A stretch of 64,000 bases of DNA, from the IMG/VR virus record IMGVR_UViG_3300032116_000147, positions 1 through 64,000 of that record, one strand, 5' to 3'. Within the stretch, counting starts at the first letter, position 1; every line of letters begins with the position of its first letter. The notes under the pieces are model-generated. The model made no database searches and was not told the origin of the DNA. It saw only the letters and a list, made by a program, of their open reading frames with translations. The DNA is from a virus. Made by a program: the position numbers and the translations under genes. Of this stretch, positions 19,131 through 27,731 are shown one piece after another.

Positions 19131-19907
19131 ATGTCTAATATAATACAAGAAGAAATTGAAAAGATACGAAAAATGATGCTCTTGGAAAACATGGTACAAG
19201 AGGATGGTTTTAAGGCTCTAAAAGAAACAATAAAAGAACTTTCTAAAAAGAAAAAAGTACTTTTATTAAGTTGCTCAAACCGATTCAATTGGGATGAGAA
19301 TAATATTGATACACCAAAGTCCAAAATTTTAGCAATGTATCTTAAAGAAGAACTTGGTGATAAATGTGTTTTCATGGATGTATCAGAATTAAAGATATTT
19401 CCTTGTGAGGGGAATGTATCAAGAGAAGAAGGTAATAGTTGTGGAGTGTTAAAGTCGTTATTGAAAGATGATAAAAAAAATCCATCGGGAAATCATAGAT
19501 GTTGGGCGAGTTTAAATAATAAATCAGATGAATTATGGAAGGTTTCAAAAGAACTTTTTGAATCAGATGTTGTATTATTTTTTAGTTCAGTTAGATGGGG
19601 TCAGGCTAATATGTTTTATCAAAATCTAATAGAAAGATTAACTTGGATTCAAAATAGACATTCCACTTTAGGTGAAAAAAACACAGTTGAAAATATTGAA
19701 AGTGGTTTTATATGTGTAGGTCAGAATTGGAATGGTGAAAATGTTACAGATGTACAAAAAAAAGTACATGAGTTTTATGGGTTTAAACCTAATGAGAAGT
19801 TATATTGGAATTGGCAGTATACAAAAGATGAAAATGATGAGACCCAAAAATCATATAAAAAAAGTTATAATAAATTTTATAAAGATTTTAAAATTAATGA
19901 AAAATAA
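19131..19907 (+). CDS. Flavodoxin-fold NADPH-dependent FMN reductase-like protein
   Basis: 258 residues. After an N-terminal helical peptide (EEIEKIRKMMLLEN) and linker, residues from about 43 form a flavodoxin-like fold: KKVLLLSCSNRFNW supplies the flavin phosphate loop, DVVLFFSSVRWGQANMFYQ the second flavin-contact loop, and ESGFICVGQNW a later core strand. FMN reductases of this kind transfer electrons from NAD(P)H. Coming straight after nrdAB, it might help reduce RNR or its radical cofactor, but it is longer than NrdI and the link is only positional. The N-terminal peptide resembles tags on other phage proteins here and contains LLE, a possible T4-type prohead protease site. The 3' end overlaps the next gene by 11 bases. 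Confidence 0.75.
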   Translation: MSNIIQEEIEKIRKMMLLENMVQEDGFKALKETIKELSKKKKVLLLSCSNRFNWDENNIDTPKSKILAMYLKEELGDKCVFMDVSELKIFPCEGNVSREEGNSCGVLKSLLKDDKKNPSGNHRCWASLNNKSDELWKVSKELFESDVVLFFSSVRWGQANMFYQNLIERLTWIQNRHSTLGEKNTVENIESGFICVGQNWNGENVTDVQKKVHEFYGFKPNEKLYWNWQYTKDENDETQKSYKKSYNKFYKDFKINEK

Positions 19908-20070
19908 AATTGGATTTTATAAATATGAAAATTCATTTATTAAATCTAATTATGAGTTACCTTATTATCCTATAAATGAGTCAATTTTAAAAAATTTAAA
20001 ACATTTAAAATACGATATGGAAAATAACAAATTTAAAAAAATAAATGGAAAACTTGTAGTTTTAATTTAA
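19897..20070 (+). CDS. Small basic protein of unknown function (57 aa)
   Basis: Starts at ATG 19897 inside the last codons of the flavoprotein gene (11-base overlap in another frame) and ends with TAA at 20068-20070. The product is rich in Lys, Asn and Tyr (NKIGFYKYENSFIKSNYE, then ILKNLKHLKYDMENNKF) and ends in a hydrophobic LVVLI. No family is recognised. The same frame is open further upstream, to 19732, but that part reads as a shadow of the flavoprotein gene. Coupling by overlap and the tight fit before the gp25 unit support it being real. Confidence 0.55.
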   Translation: MKNKIGFYKYENSFIKSNYELPYYPINESILKNLKHLKYDMENNKFKKINGKLVVLI

Positions 20071-20074
20071 TTGG

Positions 20075-20082
20075 TATTTATC
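20075..20082 (+). promoter_or_regulatory. TATTTATC motif 4 bases from the gp25 start
   Basis: TATTTATC followed by TGAT and then ATG 20087. Its arrangement is nearly identical to that at 19120, suggesting a common element that sets leaderless or near-leaderless expression of the baseplate operon. Confidence 0.42.
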
Positions 20083-20086
20083 TGAT

Positions 20087-20545
20087 ATGGCTCAAGGAAC
20101 AACATACGGTATTAATTTTCCTTTTAGGGATTCTTTATATGGTAATTATTTAAGTTTATCTGCAACAAATGATGAAGAAATAAGGTCAAGTTTAATTCAC
20201 TTAATTTTAACTCGAAAGGGTTCAAGATATTATTTACCTGATTTTGGTACTAGACTTTACGAATTTATTTTTGAACCTTTAGACGGACCTACTTTTAGTG
20301 ATATTGAGTCTGAAATACGTGATTCTGTTGAAATGTATTTACCAAATATTACCATTACAAATATTGAAATAAAAGATGCGTCACAAGGTTTGGAAAATAA
20401 AGGTACAACAGTAAATGATAATGATGAGAGAGAATATAGAGTTCCTGGAATTTCACAGTTAGAACACACTGCTAAAATCAAAATAGATTATGTGGTTAAT
20501 AATACAGTTTTCGGCTCGAGTGATTTTATAATAATTAATATTTAA
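20087..20545 (+). CDS. 25: Baseplate wedge protein, gp25-like
   Basis: 152 residues of the GPW/gp25 family, the conserved sheath-initiator/wedge protein shared by contractile tails and type VI secretion systems. Signature: EEIRSSLIHLILTRKGSRYY, then LPDFGTRLYEFIFEPLDG, then an amphipathic helix and the EYRVPGI/TAKIKIDYVV strands. Length is close to T4 gp25 (132). The start is fixed by MAQGTTYGINFPF, the usual family N-terminus. It sits 6 bases before the gp6-like gene, the expected 25-6 baseplate order. Confidence 0.93.
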   Translation: MAQGTTYGINFPFRDSLYGNYLSLSATNDEEIRSSLIHLILTRKGSRYYLPDFGTRLYEFIFEPLDGPTFSDIESEIRDSVEMYLPNITITNIEIKDASQGLENKGTTVNDNDEREYRVPGISQLEHTAKIKIDYVVNNTVFGSSDFIIINI

Positions 20546-20551
20546 TAGTAT

Positions 20552-22390
20552 ATGGCTAACAAAAAAATTTCGTATACAACCAGAGATTTTCAACAAATCA
20601 GAACAGAGTTAATAAATTTTACAAGAACTTATTACCCTGAATTAATTGATAATTTCAATGATGCATCTATTTTCTCAGCACTTTTAGATTTAAACGCTGC
20701 GGTAACTGATAATTTACAGTTCAATATTGATAGAAGTATACAAGAAACTGTATTACAATACGCTCAACAAAAATCATCAATTTATAATATCGCTAGAACT
20801 TACGGATTAAAAATTCCGGGTCAAAGACCTTCAGTGGCTTTAGTTGATTTTTCTATTACAGTTCCGGCTTTTGGGGATAAAGAAGATTTGAGATACTGTG
20901 GTATACTTAGAAGAGGGTCTCAAGCACAAGGTGCTGGACAAATTTTTGAAACTGTATATGATATTGATTTTGCATCACCAACAAATGCTGAAGGTTATCC
21001 TAATAGATTAAAAATTCCTAATTTTGATTCTAATAATACATTAATTAATTATACTATTGTAAAAAGAGAAACCGTTGTTAACGGATTAACTAAAGTTTAC
21101 AAAAGAGTTATTACAGCAAATGATGTAAAACCATTTTATGAATTGTTTTTACCTGATAAAAATGTTTTAGGTGTTACAAGTGTTTTATTAAAAGATGGAA
21201 CACAATATGCGAATGTACCAACAACTCAAGAATTTTTAGGTTTAGATAATAGATGGTATGAAGTACAAGCTTTGGCTGAAGATAGAGTATTTGTTGAAGA
21301 CCCTACAAAAGTATCTGATAATCCAGGTGTAAAAGTAGGTAGATATCTACAAACAAGTACTAAATTTATTACTGAATTTACACCTGAAGGATTTTTAAAG
21401 ATGACTTTTGGTGGAGGTACACAATCGGCTGATGAACAATTAAGAGAGTTTGCTCGAAATGGGTATCAACTAAATCTGTACAAATATTCAAATAATTTTG
21501 CTTTAGGGTCGACTTTAAAATCTAATACAACATTATTTGTTCAATATCGTGTTGGTGGAGGTACATCAACTAATTTAGGTGTTAATGTAATAACACAAAT
21601 TGGTACAGTTTCTTTTTATGTTAATGGACCTTCAGAAAATATTAATACTTCAGTAATAAATTCTTTACGTTGTACAAATGTAACTGCTGCAATCGGAGGA
21701 GCAAATAATCCTACAACAGAAGAAGTACGAAATTATGTAACTTATAATTTTGCGGCTCAAAATAGAGCGGTTACTGTAAATGACTATGAATCTATTATAA
21801 GAAATATGCCTTCACAATTTGGAGCACCAGCGAAGGTTGCGATTGTTGAAGATAATAATAAAATAAAAATAAAAATGTTATCTTTTGATAATACAGGAAC
21901 TTTGACTGAAGTTATTTCTAATACATTAAAAAATAATGTTGCGAATTACCTATCAAATTATCGAATGATTAATGATTATATTTCTATTGAAAGTGCTAAT
22001 GTGATTGATTTATCGGTTACAGTTGATGTTGTTTTAGACAATAGTCAAAATCAAGGTAGTGTCATATCTCAGATAATTAATATTGTATCAGAATTTTTTA
22101 GTCCTGCGGTTAGAAACATGGGTGAAAACATATATATTTCTGATTTAAGAAGATATATACAAGATGAAAATGGAGTTATCTCTGTTACTAATATTTTATT
22201 TTTTAATAAGGTCGGAGGTCAATATTCGTCTTCTCAAACATCTCAATCGTATTCAGATAGTACAACTAAAGAAATACAACCAGTTGATGATACAATATTT
22301 GCAGAACCAAGTCAAACCTATCAAATTCGGTTCCCAAATAAAGATATTAATATAAGAGTTAAAAATTTATCTACTGTTAATTTTTCTTGA
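20552..22390 (+). CDS. 6: Baseplate wedge protein, gp6/baseplate J-like
   Basis: 612 residues. The N-terminal SYTTRDFQQIRTELINFTR and NDASIFSALLDLNAAVTDN, then QETVLQYAQQKSSIYNIARTYG, are typical of gp6/J wedge proteins, which form the inner iris of the baseplate. The central part is beta-rich with long loops; the domain from about 390 (TTEEVRNYVTYNFAAQNRAV, TVNDYESIIRNMPSQ) is the conserved J core. Close to T4 gp6 (660) in length. Directly downstream of gp25 and followed by a 76-base gap with a TATTTATC motif. Confidence 0.9.
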   Translation: MANKKISYTTRDFQQIRTELINFTRTYYPELIDNFNDASIFSALLDLNAAVTDNLQFNIDRSIQETVLQYAQQKSSIYNIARTYGLKIPGQRPSVALVDFSITVPAFGDKEDLRYCGILRRGSQAQGAGQIFETVYDIDFASPTNAEGYPNRLKIPNFDSNNTLINYTIVKRETVVNGLTKVYKRVITANDVKPFYELFLPDKNVLGVTSVLLKDGTQYANVPTTQEFLGLDNRWYEVQALAEDRVFVEDPTKVSDNPGVKVGRYLQTSTKFITEFTPEGFLKMTFGGGTQSADEQLREFARNGYQLNLYKYSNNFALGSTLKSNTTLFVQYRVGGGTSTNLGVNVITQIGTVSFYVNGPSENINTSVINSLRCTNVTAAIGGANNPTTEEVRNYVTYNFAAQNRAVTVNDYESIIRNMPSQFGAPAKVAIVEDNNKIKIKMLSFDNTGTLTEVISNTLKNNVANYLSNYRMINDYISIESANVIDLSVTVDVVLDNSQNQGSVISQIINIVSEFFSPAVRNMGENIYISDLRRYIQDENGVISVTNILFFNKVGGQYSSSQTSQSYSDSTTKEIQPVDDTIFAEPSQTYQIRFPNKDINIRVKNLSTVNFS

Positions 22391-22444
22391 TAATTTATTT
22401 ATTATAATAAGTTAGTATCTTTTTATGAAAATTGGGTAATAAAC

Positions 22445-22452
22445 TATTTATC
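22445..22452 (+). promoter_or_regulatory. TATTTATC motif upstream of the giant baseplate gene
   Basis: TATTTATC in the 76-base gap after gp6, 14 bases before ATG 22467. Candidate promoter element of the recurrent type; a TATAAT at 22403-22408 in the same gap lacks a recognisable -35 box. Confidence 0.4.
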
Positions 22453-22466
22453 AAAAAAAAGATATA

Positions 22467-25400
22467 ATGTCAAATTCATATAGGATTAGAACACAAGTTG
22501 GTGTTGATAAATCAATTAAGGTAAATTTAGAACAAGAGTTTGAATCTCTTGAAATTTTATCTTTAAAAATATTACAATCAGACATTTACGCTAGACAATG
22601 TTCAGATTATGGGGTAATTGTTGGTAGAATTACTGCTAACAATGGGTATGGTATACCAAATTGTAAAGTTTCTATTTTTATACCTTTAACAAGTGAGGAT
22701 GAAGTTAATTTAGTAACAACTGAACTTTATCCATACAAGACATTATCGGAATTAAATGATGATGGTATTAGATATAATCTTTTACCATATACACAACAAC
22801 ATGGAGGTCACGTACCAACAGGAACATTCCCAACGAGAGAAGATGTTTTAACAAATCCTCAAGTTCAAGAAGTATACGACAAATATTATAAGTATAGTGT
22901 TCAAACCAATGAAAGTGGTGACTATATGATATTTGGAGTACCAGTCGGGAATCAAACATTACATGTTGATATTGATTTATCAGATATTGGTGAATTTTCA
23001 TTATCACCTCAAGATTTAATTCGTACAAGTAATACAACAGAAGGAAAAGTTAATGGTACACAATTTAAAAGTTCAAATAACTTAAGTGATTTACCTCAAA
23101 TTTTAACAATAAATAGAACTGTAGAGGTTGAACCTTTGTGGGGACAACCTGAAATTTGTAATTTAGGTATTACAAGAACTGACTTTGATATTTTAGAAGA
23201 GTTTGGAATTAAGATTGAACCTTGTGCAATATTTTTAGGGTCTATTTTTTCAAATAGTGATGAATATGTTCAAAAACAAAATTGTAAGGTAAATAAAAAT
23301 TTGGGGGATAAATGTGCATTAACAACAGGACCTGGGGAAATTTTAGCGATAAGACAAACCATTTACAGAGATTCTAATGGAAGACCAATTTTAGAATCAC
23401 ACACATTAGAACAAGGTGGTAAATGTATTGACGAAAATGGTGCATGGTTGATTAATTTACCTATGAACTTGGATTATATATATACTAATGAATATGGTGA
23501 AAAAAGTATTTCGACTGACCCTAAAATAGGGTTACCGACAAAGGCTAAATATAGATTCAAAGTAAAGTGGTCACAGCCACCAAATTTATCAGATTCTGTA
23601 AGAAGAGCCTATTTTTTAATTCCGAATATAAAAGAATGGGGATGGGACGCACAAGAAGACCCTTTTTCAGATGGTTATACAGACCCGACATATCTTGAGA
23701 ACTTTTTTATTACTAACTGTAATCCACCAGATTCAGTTAGTTTGGATAATGGGTATTATAAAGCCGCAAAGGCTTCATACGCATTTAGTTTAGATTGGTT
23801 AGATTATGGTCAAAGGGCTAGTAATGGTAATTTAACAACAATTGGATTACAAATGGTTGAGGAAGCTATAAAATGTGAGGATAGATTTTATGAAATGTCT
23901 TATAATAAAGTATATTCAGTATCACAACTTATGTCTGAATATGCTAAAGGACCTGCCAACAAAAGATATATTGCAATTAAAGAAATTACTAGTTCTGAAT
24001 GTGTTGGTCCTGTAAATACTCCACCGGCTACGGATGTTCAATATAGACCGAGTGCGTTATATGGTTTAGCGAGTTATTTTCTAAGAATAATTTCAATAAT
24101 ATTATTTCCAATTATAGTAGTTTTTCACATTGTAAAAGCTATTTTAACACTATTTTTAGCACTCGTTATTTTTATCCAATTTATAATTTGTGAACTTGCT
24201 GGTATTGAAATTTTGGGAGTATCTCCATTTGGATTTTTAAATGAACCGTGTGATAAATTAACTGAATTTAGAAATCAATTAGAAGAATTACTTTTTGATG
24301 GTTTTACTTTAAATTTACCACTTTATTTACCTGGAGAATGTGAGTTTTGCGATTGTTCGATTTCAGATTCAACAGGTGAGGATGTATCAAATGCACCTGG
24401 TGTTTCAGACGCTTTAAATAATACTAATGTATCGTGTTTATCTAAATTTTACTCACCATCTACATTTGAAAATTGTTTACCGTATCCTAGTTATGTAAAA
24501 TTTTTATTTTCAGGTAATCAATCACAAAATAATGGAAGTGCTACCGCACATGCCCCAACATTACAAGAATTAGATGACAATAATGTTTTTTTCACATCAA
24601 GTTTAACAATACCTGAAAGACTTAATTTATTTAATACTAAGGCGAAATATTTTGATGAAAGTGGAGATAATCCTGGAGGTGGATGGAATAGAATTAAAGT
24701 TTCATTTGATGTTAACCAAAATGACCCAAACACACAATGGCACTTAGATAATGTGGTTGCTTTAGTTATAAATCCAGTTTGTGATTTGGATTTATCAATT
24801 GGAAATTTACTTTCATTTCAAAATTTAGAACAATCAAATGACCCAAATCTATATGAAGGTCCGTTAAATAGTTATGGTAATAATTCTGTAACAGGTACCC
24901 CAATAGGTACTCTTATATCTGTTGGTGAGACTGAATTTTACCAAACTAACGTTAATTTAACTTGGGCTAAACCTGATGGTTCGGGTAATAATTCGACAAT
25001 TTATACTATTAATCAAGATTCAAACGATATAAATTATTTAAAATTCCCAACAGATGTTGAATATTTTCAAATTATACATAAATCAACAGTACAAAATTTT
25101 ATTGATAATAGTGACCCTAATAACCCAGATTCATTTGCTAATAGATTTTTAAATAATTATAATGTGATTATTAAACTGAATGATACTCAAGGGGAAACCC
25201 GTACATCTTATCATTCACCATGTGCTACTGATTTTTTAAATCAAATTGTTGTTTTTGTAGTTCGTGGAGTTGACCCTAATTCTTCGAGAGTAAATTGTCA
25301 AATAGATTTAAGTAGGTTATATGGATTTAATACCGATTTTTTAACAACTTGGGGTAACTCTTCATATGTCATACAGGAAGATTTAAAATTAAATATACCT

Positions 25401-27731
25401 GTACAAGGAAGTTTTAAAAATGTAAGACATAGTCCGTTATTAGATAACACAACTATAGACCCGTATAGTGGTATTCATTTATTTTATGATTCTTTTCATT
25501 TTCAACCAGATACAACATTATTTCAAAATTATCAGACAAATTATCCTTATTTTTATTCTAAAATTGATAATAATAACACCGCCAATTCACCAATTCAAGC
25601 GAGTACGTCATCATCTTATGGTTTAAAAATTGTCAATACAAATGGATTTTGTAAAGAACTTTATTATTTGGCGCAATCTTCACCAAATATTTGGATAACT
25701 ACTCCACCACCATCATCATCACCAACTCCTGATTTACAGTATAATTATCCTAATACACAATCCCCTTCAACTTTAGGATATGGTAGAAACCGAGGATATT
25801 ATTTAAATGAAATTGTTGAAGGTAGTGGTTTATTATATTTAAATGACAATAATTCATTTTATGTGGATTGGCTCGGAACACCTATATTAGAATTTCCGTC
25901 AACACCTGATTTTTCAAATCCATTAGTTCCGGCTTATGCTGACATTTATTATTTTTCAGAAAGTTATTCAACAACATCAACAATGACGTTCACTTTGAAT
26001 AATATTGGAAATGAAAGAAGAATGGTTATGAGGTCGGATAGATTACCAACATCAACCATTCAAGAAAATAATGGTAATTATAGTTACCCTTTGTTCATTA
26101 ATAAAAATTTATATATTAAAATTGTTTCGGATAATGGAGTTTCTTTACCATTTAGTGCCGAATTCCAAGTTACTAATTTTAGTGGTAATAGTGTTGATTA
26201 TAATGAGGATTTATCCGATATATCTTCATCAGTAAGTAATTTTGATGGGGCGATTAATTCATTTACTTGTGCGGGTGCGGTACCTTCGGATTGTTATCAA
26301 GAAAGTTCTGATGGATATATACAAGTATTACCCACAGATAATCCATGTAATACAATACATCCTCTTGGTGTTCCTCCAGCTCTCATTGTTGAAAATGGTT
26401 GTTATACATTAGTAAGATATCCTATTCTTTCTCTTTTAAGTGATATAAAATATCTTTTTGAATGGTCATTTAGAGTTAGACAAGGCTTTATAGCTTGTTA
26501 TGGAATATTTAATCATGTGTTTACAAATAGTTGGCTCAACGGTAGTTTATTTGCATTCCCATTTTCAAATAATGTTTTATTTACAAGTAATTTTGGTAAC
26601 CAAGAATCTGGAGAATTACCACCAAACTCACCATATAATTGTTATTGTAAACATACTATTTTTTTGGACATAGATACTAATAATCATTATTATAGATGTA
26701 CTCCATATAATACTTCATACGGGTTTATTGGTAGATTTAACCCTAATATATCAGGATTAAATTATATTACTAATCAATATTACTCAAATACTTCAAAAAC
26801 TTTGATGTTTCCAACAACAGTTATTGATTTAGGTCCTAGAACTGATTATTTAGAAGAATTAATATTTAGTGATGAATATGGTGGATATGTTTCAGATAAA
26901 CTAAAAACAACAACATATCAAGACACTAGTGAACTATTAGGTTTGTATTTAATTCACAGATTTATAGCGACAACTGCTTTTGGACAAGTTTTACAAGCAA
27001 TTTCGGGGCTTCTCCCGATTGCAGTAACCGACCCTGTACTTTATTATTTCAGTAGAGAAAATAATAAAATGGACGCTGATTATGTTCAAATGTTACAGAT
27101 TAATTCACAATTAGGTGTTACACAATTTCAAACTTCTGTCTATAATAACCCCAACGAAATTTATTTTTCAAACGGAAATAGTTTAAATTCGGTTTTTGGA
27201 GTTTTCTTTAAAAGTAATTTACAAACAACTGATTATATTTCACCAAAAAGAAAAATTTTAAATTCTTTTGAGTCACCTAGTAATAGTTGTGCTTACGATG
27301 TTTTTGGTTCAAAAAGTCAAAGTGTACCTTTTTACAGATGGAATATTTTTCCTAATTTTGAAGGTAACTCTACTGATAGTATTTTTGGTAGTCAGAAAAA
27401 TGAATGGGCGGTTAATTTTTATGTAAACACTCCATTTTTAACAATCAAATATCAAGAAGTTGATAGAATGAATCCACTTCATAGTAATATGCAACCAGTT
27501 GACCAATCTCAATCGAGATTTTTTAGAGGTTATATTTCTAATATCATTTCATTTAATCCGGTAACACTTCAAGTAAACTATAGTGCTCAACCACCACAAG
27601 CTGGAGGAATAGGAAGAACAATCTTACAAGGTTCACCATATTATTTTTACTTTGGTGCTGGTAGAGGAAAAAGTAGTTGGGATTTATTTACAGAAAAATG
27701 GATAAAAACTGATATTATTACATTTGAATAA
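22467..27731 (+). CDS. Giant baseplate/tail protein with internal hydrophobic segment
   Basis: 1754 residues at the gp7 position of the T4 order (after gp6). Residues about 40-180 look like a carboxypeptidase-regulatory-type beta sandwich (GRITANNGYGIPNCKVSIFI, then NESGDYMIFGVPVGN). About residues 531-590 are strongly hydrophobic, enough for two membrane-spanning helices (YFLRIISIILFPIIVVFHIV and ILTLFLALVIFIQFI), followed by a Cys-rich patch (CEFCDC). The rest is Asn/Ser-rich beta structure. A gp7-like wedge role is inferred from order only; T4 gp7 is 1032 residues. The membrane-like segment is unexpected in a baseplate protein. Overlaps the next gene by TAATG. Confidence 0.6.
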   Translation: MSNSYRIRTQVGVDKSIKVNLEQEFESLEILSLKILQSDIYARQCSDYGVIVGRITANNGYGIPNCKVSIFIPLTSEDEVNLVTTELYPYKTLSELNDDGIRYNLLPYTQQHGGHVPTGTFPTREDVLTNPQVQEVYDKYYKYSVQTNESGDYMIFGVPVGNQTLHVDIDLSDIGEFSLSPQDLIRTSNTTEGKVNGTQFKSSNNLSDLPQILTINRTVEVEPLWGQPEICNLGITRTDFDILEEFGIKIEPCAIFLGSIFSNSDEYVQKQNCKVNKNLGDKCALTTGPGEILAIRQTIYRDSNGRPILESHTLEQGGKCIDENGAWLINLPMNLDYIYTNEYGEKSISTDPKIGLPTKAKYRFKVKWSQPPNLSDSVRRAYFLIPNIKEWGWDAQEDPFSDGYTDPTYLENFFITNCNPPDSVSLDNGYYKAAKASYAFSLDWLDYGQRASNGNLTTIGLQMVEEAIKCEDRFYEMSYNKVYSVSQLMSEYAKGPANKRYIAIKEITSSECVGPVNTPPATDVQYRPSALYGLASYFLRIISIILFPIIVVFHIVKAILTLFLALVIFIQFIICELAGIEILGVSPFGFLNEPCDKLTEFRNQLEELLFDGFTLNLPLYLPGECEFCDCSISDSTGEDVSNAPGVSDALNNTNVSCLSKFYSPSTFENCLPYPSYVKFLFSGNQSQNNGSATAHAPTLQELDDNNVFFTSSLTIPERLNLFNTKAKYFDESGDNPGGGWNRIKVSFDVNQNDPNTQWHLDNVVALVINPVCDLDLSIGNLLSFQNLEQSNDPNLYEGPLNSYGNNSVTGTPIGTLISVGETEFYQTNVNLTWAKPDGSGNNSTIYTINQDSNDINYLKFPTDVEYFQIIHKSTVQNFIDNSDPNNPDSFANRFLNNYNVIIKLNDTQGETRTSYHSPCATDFLNQIVVFVVRGVDPNSSRVNCQIDLSRLYGFNTDFLTTWGNSSYVIQEDLKLNIPVQGSFKNVRHSPLLDNTTIDPYSGIHLFYDSFHFQPDTTLFQNYQTNYPYFYSKIDNNNTANSPIQASTSSSYGLKIVNTNGFCKELYYLAQSSPNIWITTPPPSSSPTPDLQYNYPNTQSPSTLGYGRNRGYYLNEIVEGSGLLYLNDNNSFYVDWLGTPILEFPSTPDFSNPLVPAYADIYYFSESYSTTSTMTFTLNNIGNERRMVMRSDRLPTSTIQENNGNYSYPLFINKNLYIKIVSDNGVSLPFSAEFQVTNFSGNSVDYNEDLSDISSSVSNFDGAINSFTCAGAVPSDCYQESSDGYIQVLPTDNPCNTIHPLGVPPALIVENGCYTLVRYPILSLLSDIKYLFEWSFRVRQGFIACYGIFNHVFTNSWLNGSLFAFPFSNNVLFTSNFGNQESGELPPNSPYNCYCKHTIFLDIDTNNHYYRCTPYNTSYGFIGRFNPNISGLNYITNQYYSNTSKTLMFPTTVIDLGPRTDYLEELIFSDEYGGYVSDKLKTTTYQDTSELLGLYLIHRFIATTAFGQVLQAISGLLPIAVTDPVLYYFSRENNKMDADYVQMLQINSQLGVTQFQTSVYNNPNEIYFSNGNSLNSVFGVFFKSNLQTTDYISPKRKILNSFESPSNSCAYDVFGSKSQSVPFYRWNIFPNFEGNSTDSIFGSQKNEWAVNFYVNTPFLTIKYQEVDRMNPLHSNMQPVDQSQSRFFRGYISNIISFNPVTLQVNYSAQPPQAGGIGRTILQGSPYYFYFGAGRGKSSWDLFTEKWIKTDIITFE

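Noticed and set aside
22403-22408. TATAAT after gp6 as a sigma-70 promoter
   Set aside because: No acceptable -35 box at 16-18 bases; a TTGATA nearby is only 10 bases away.
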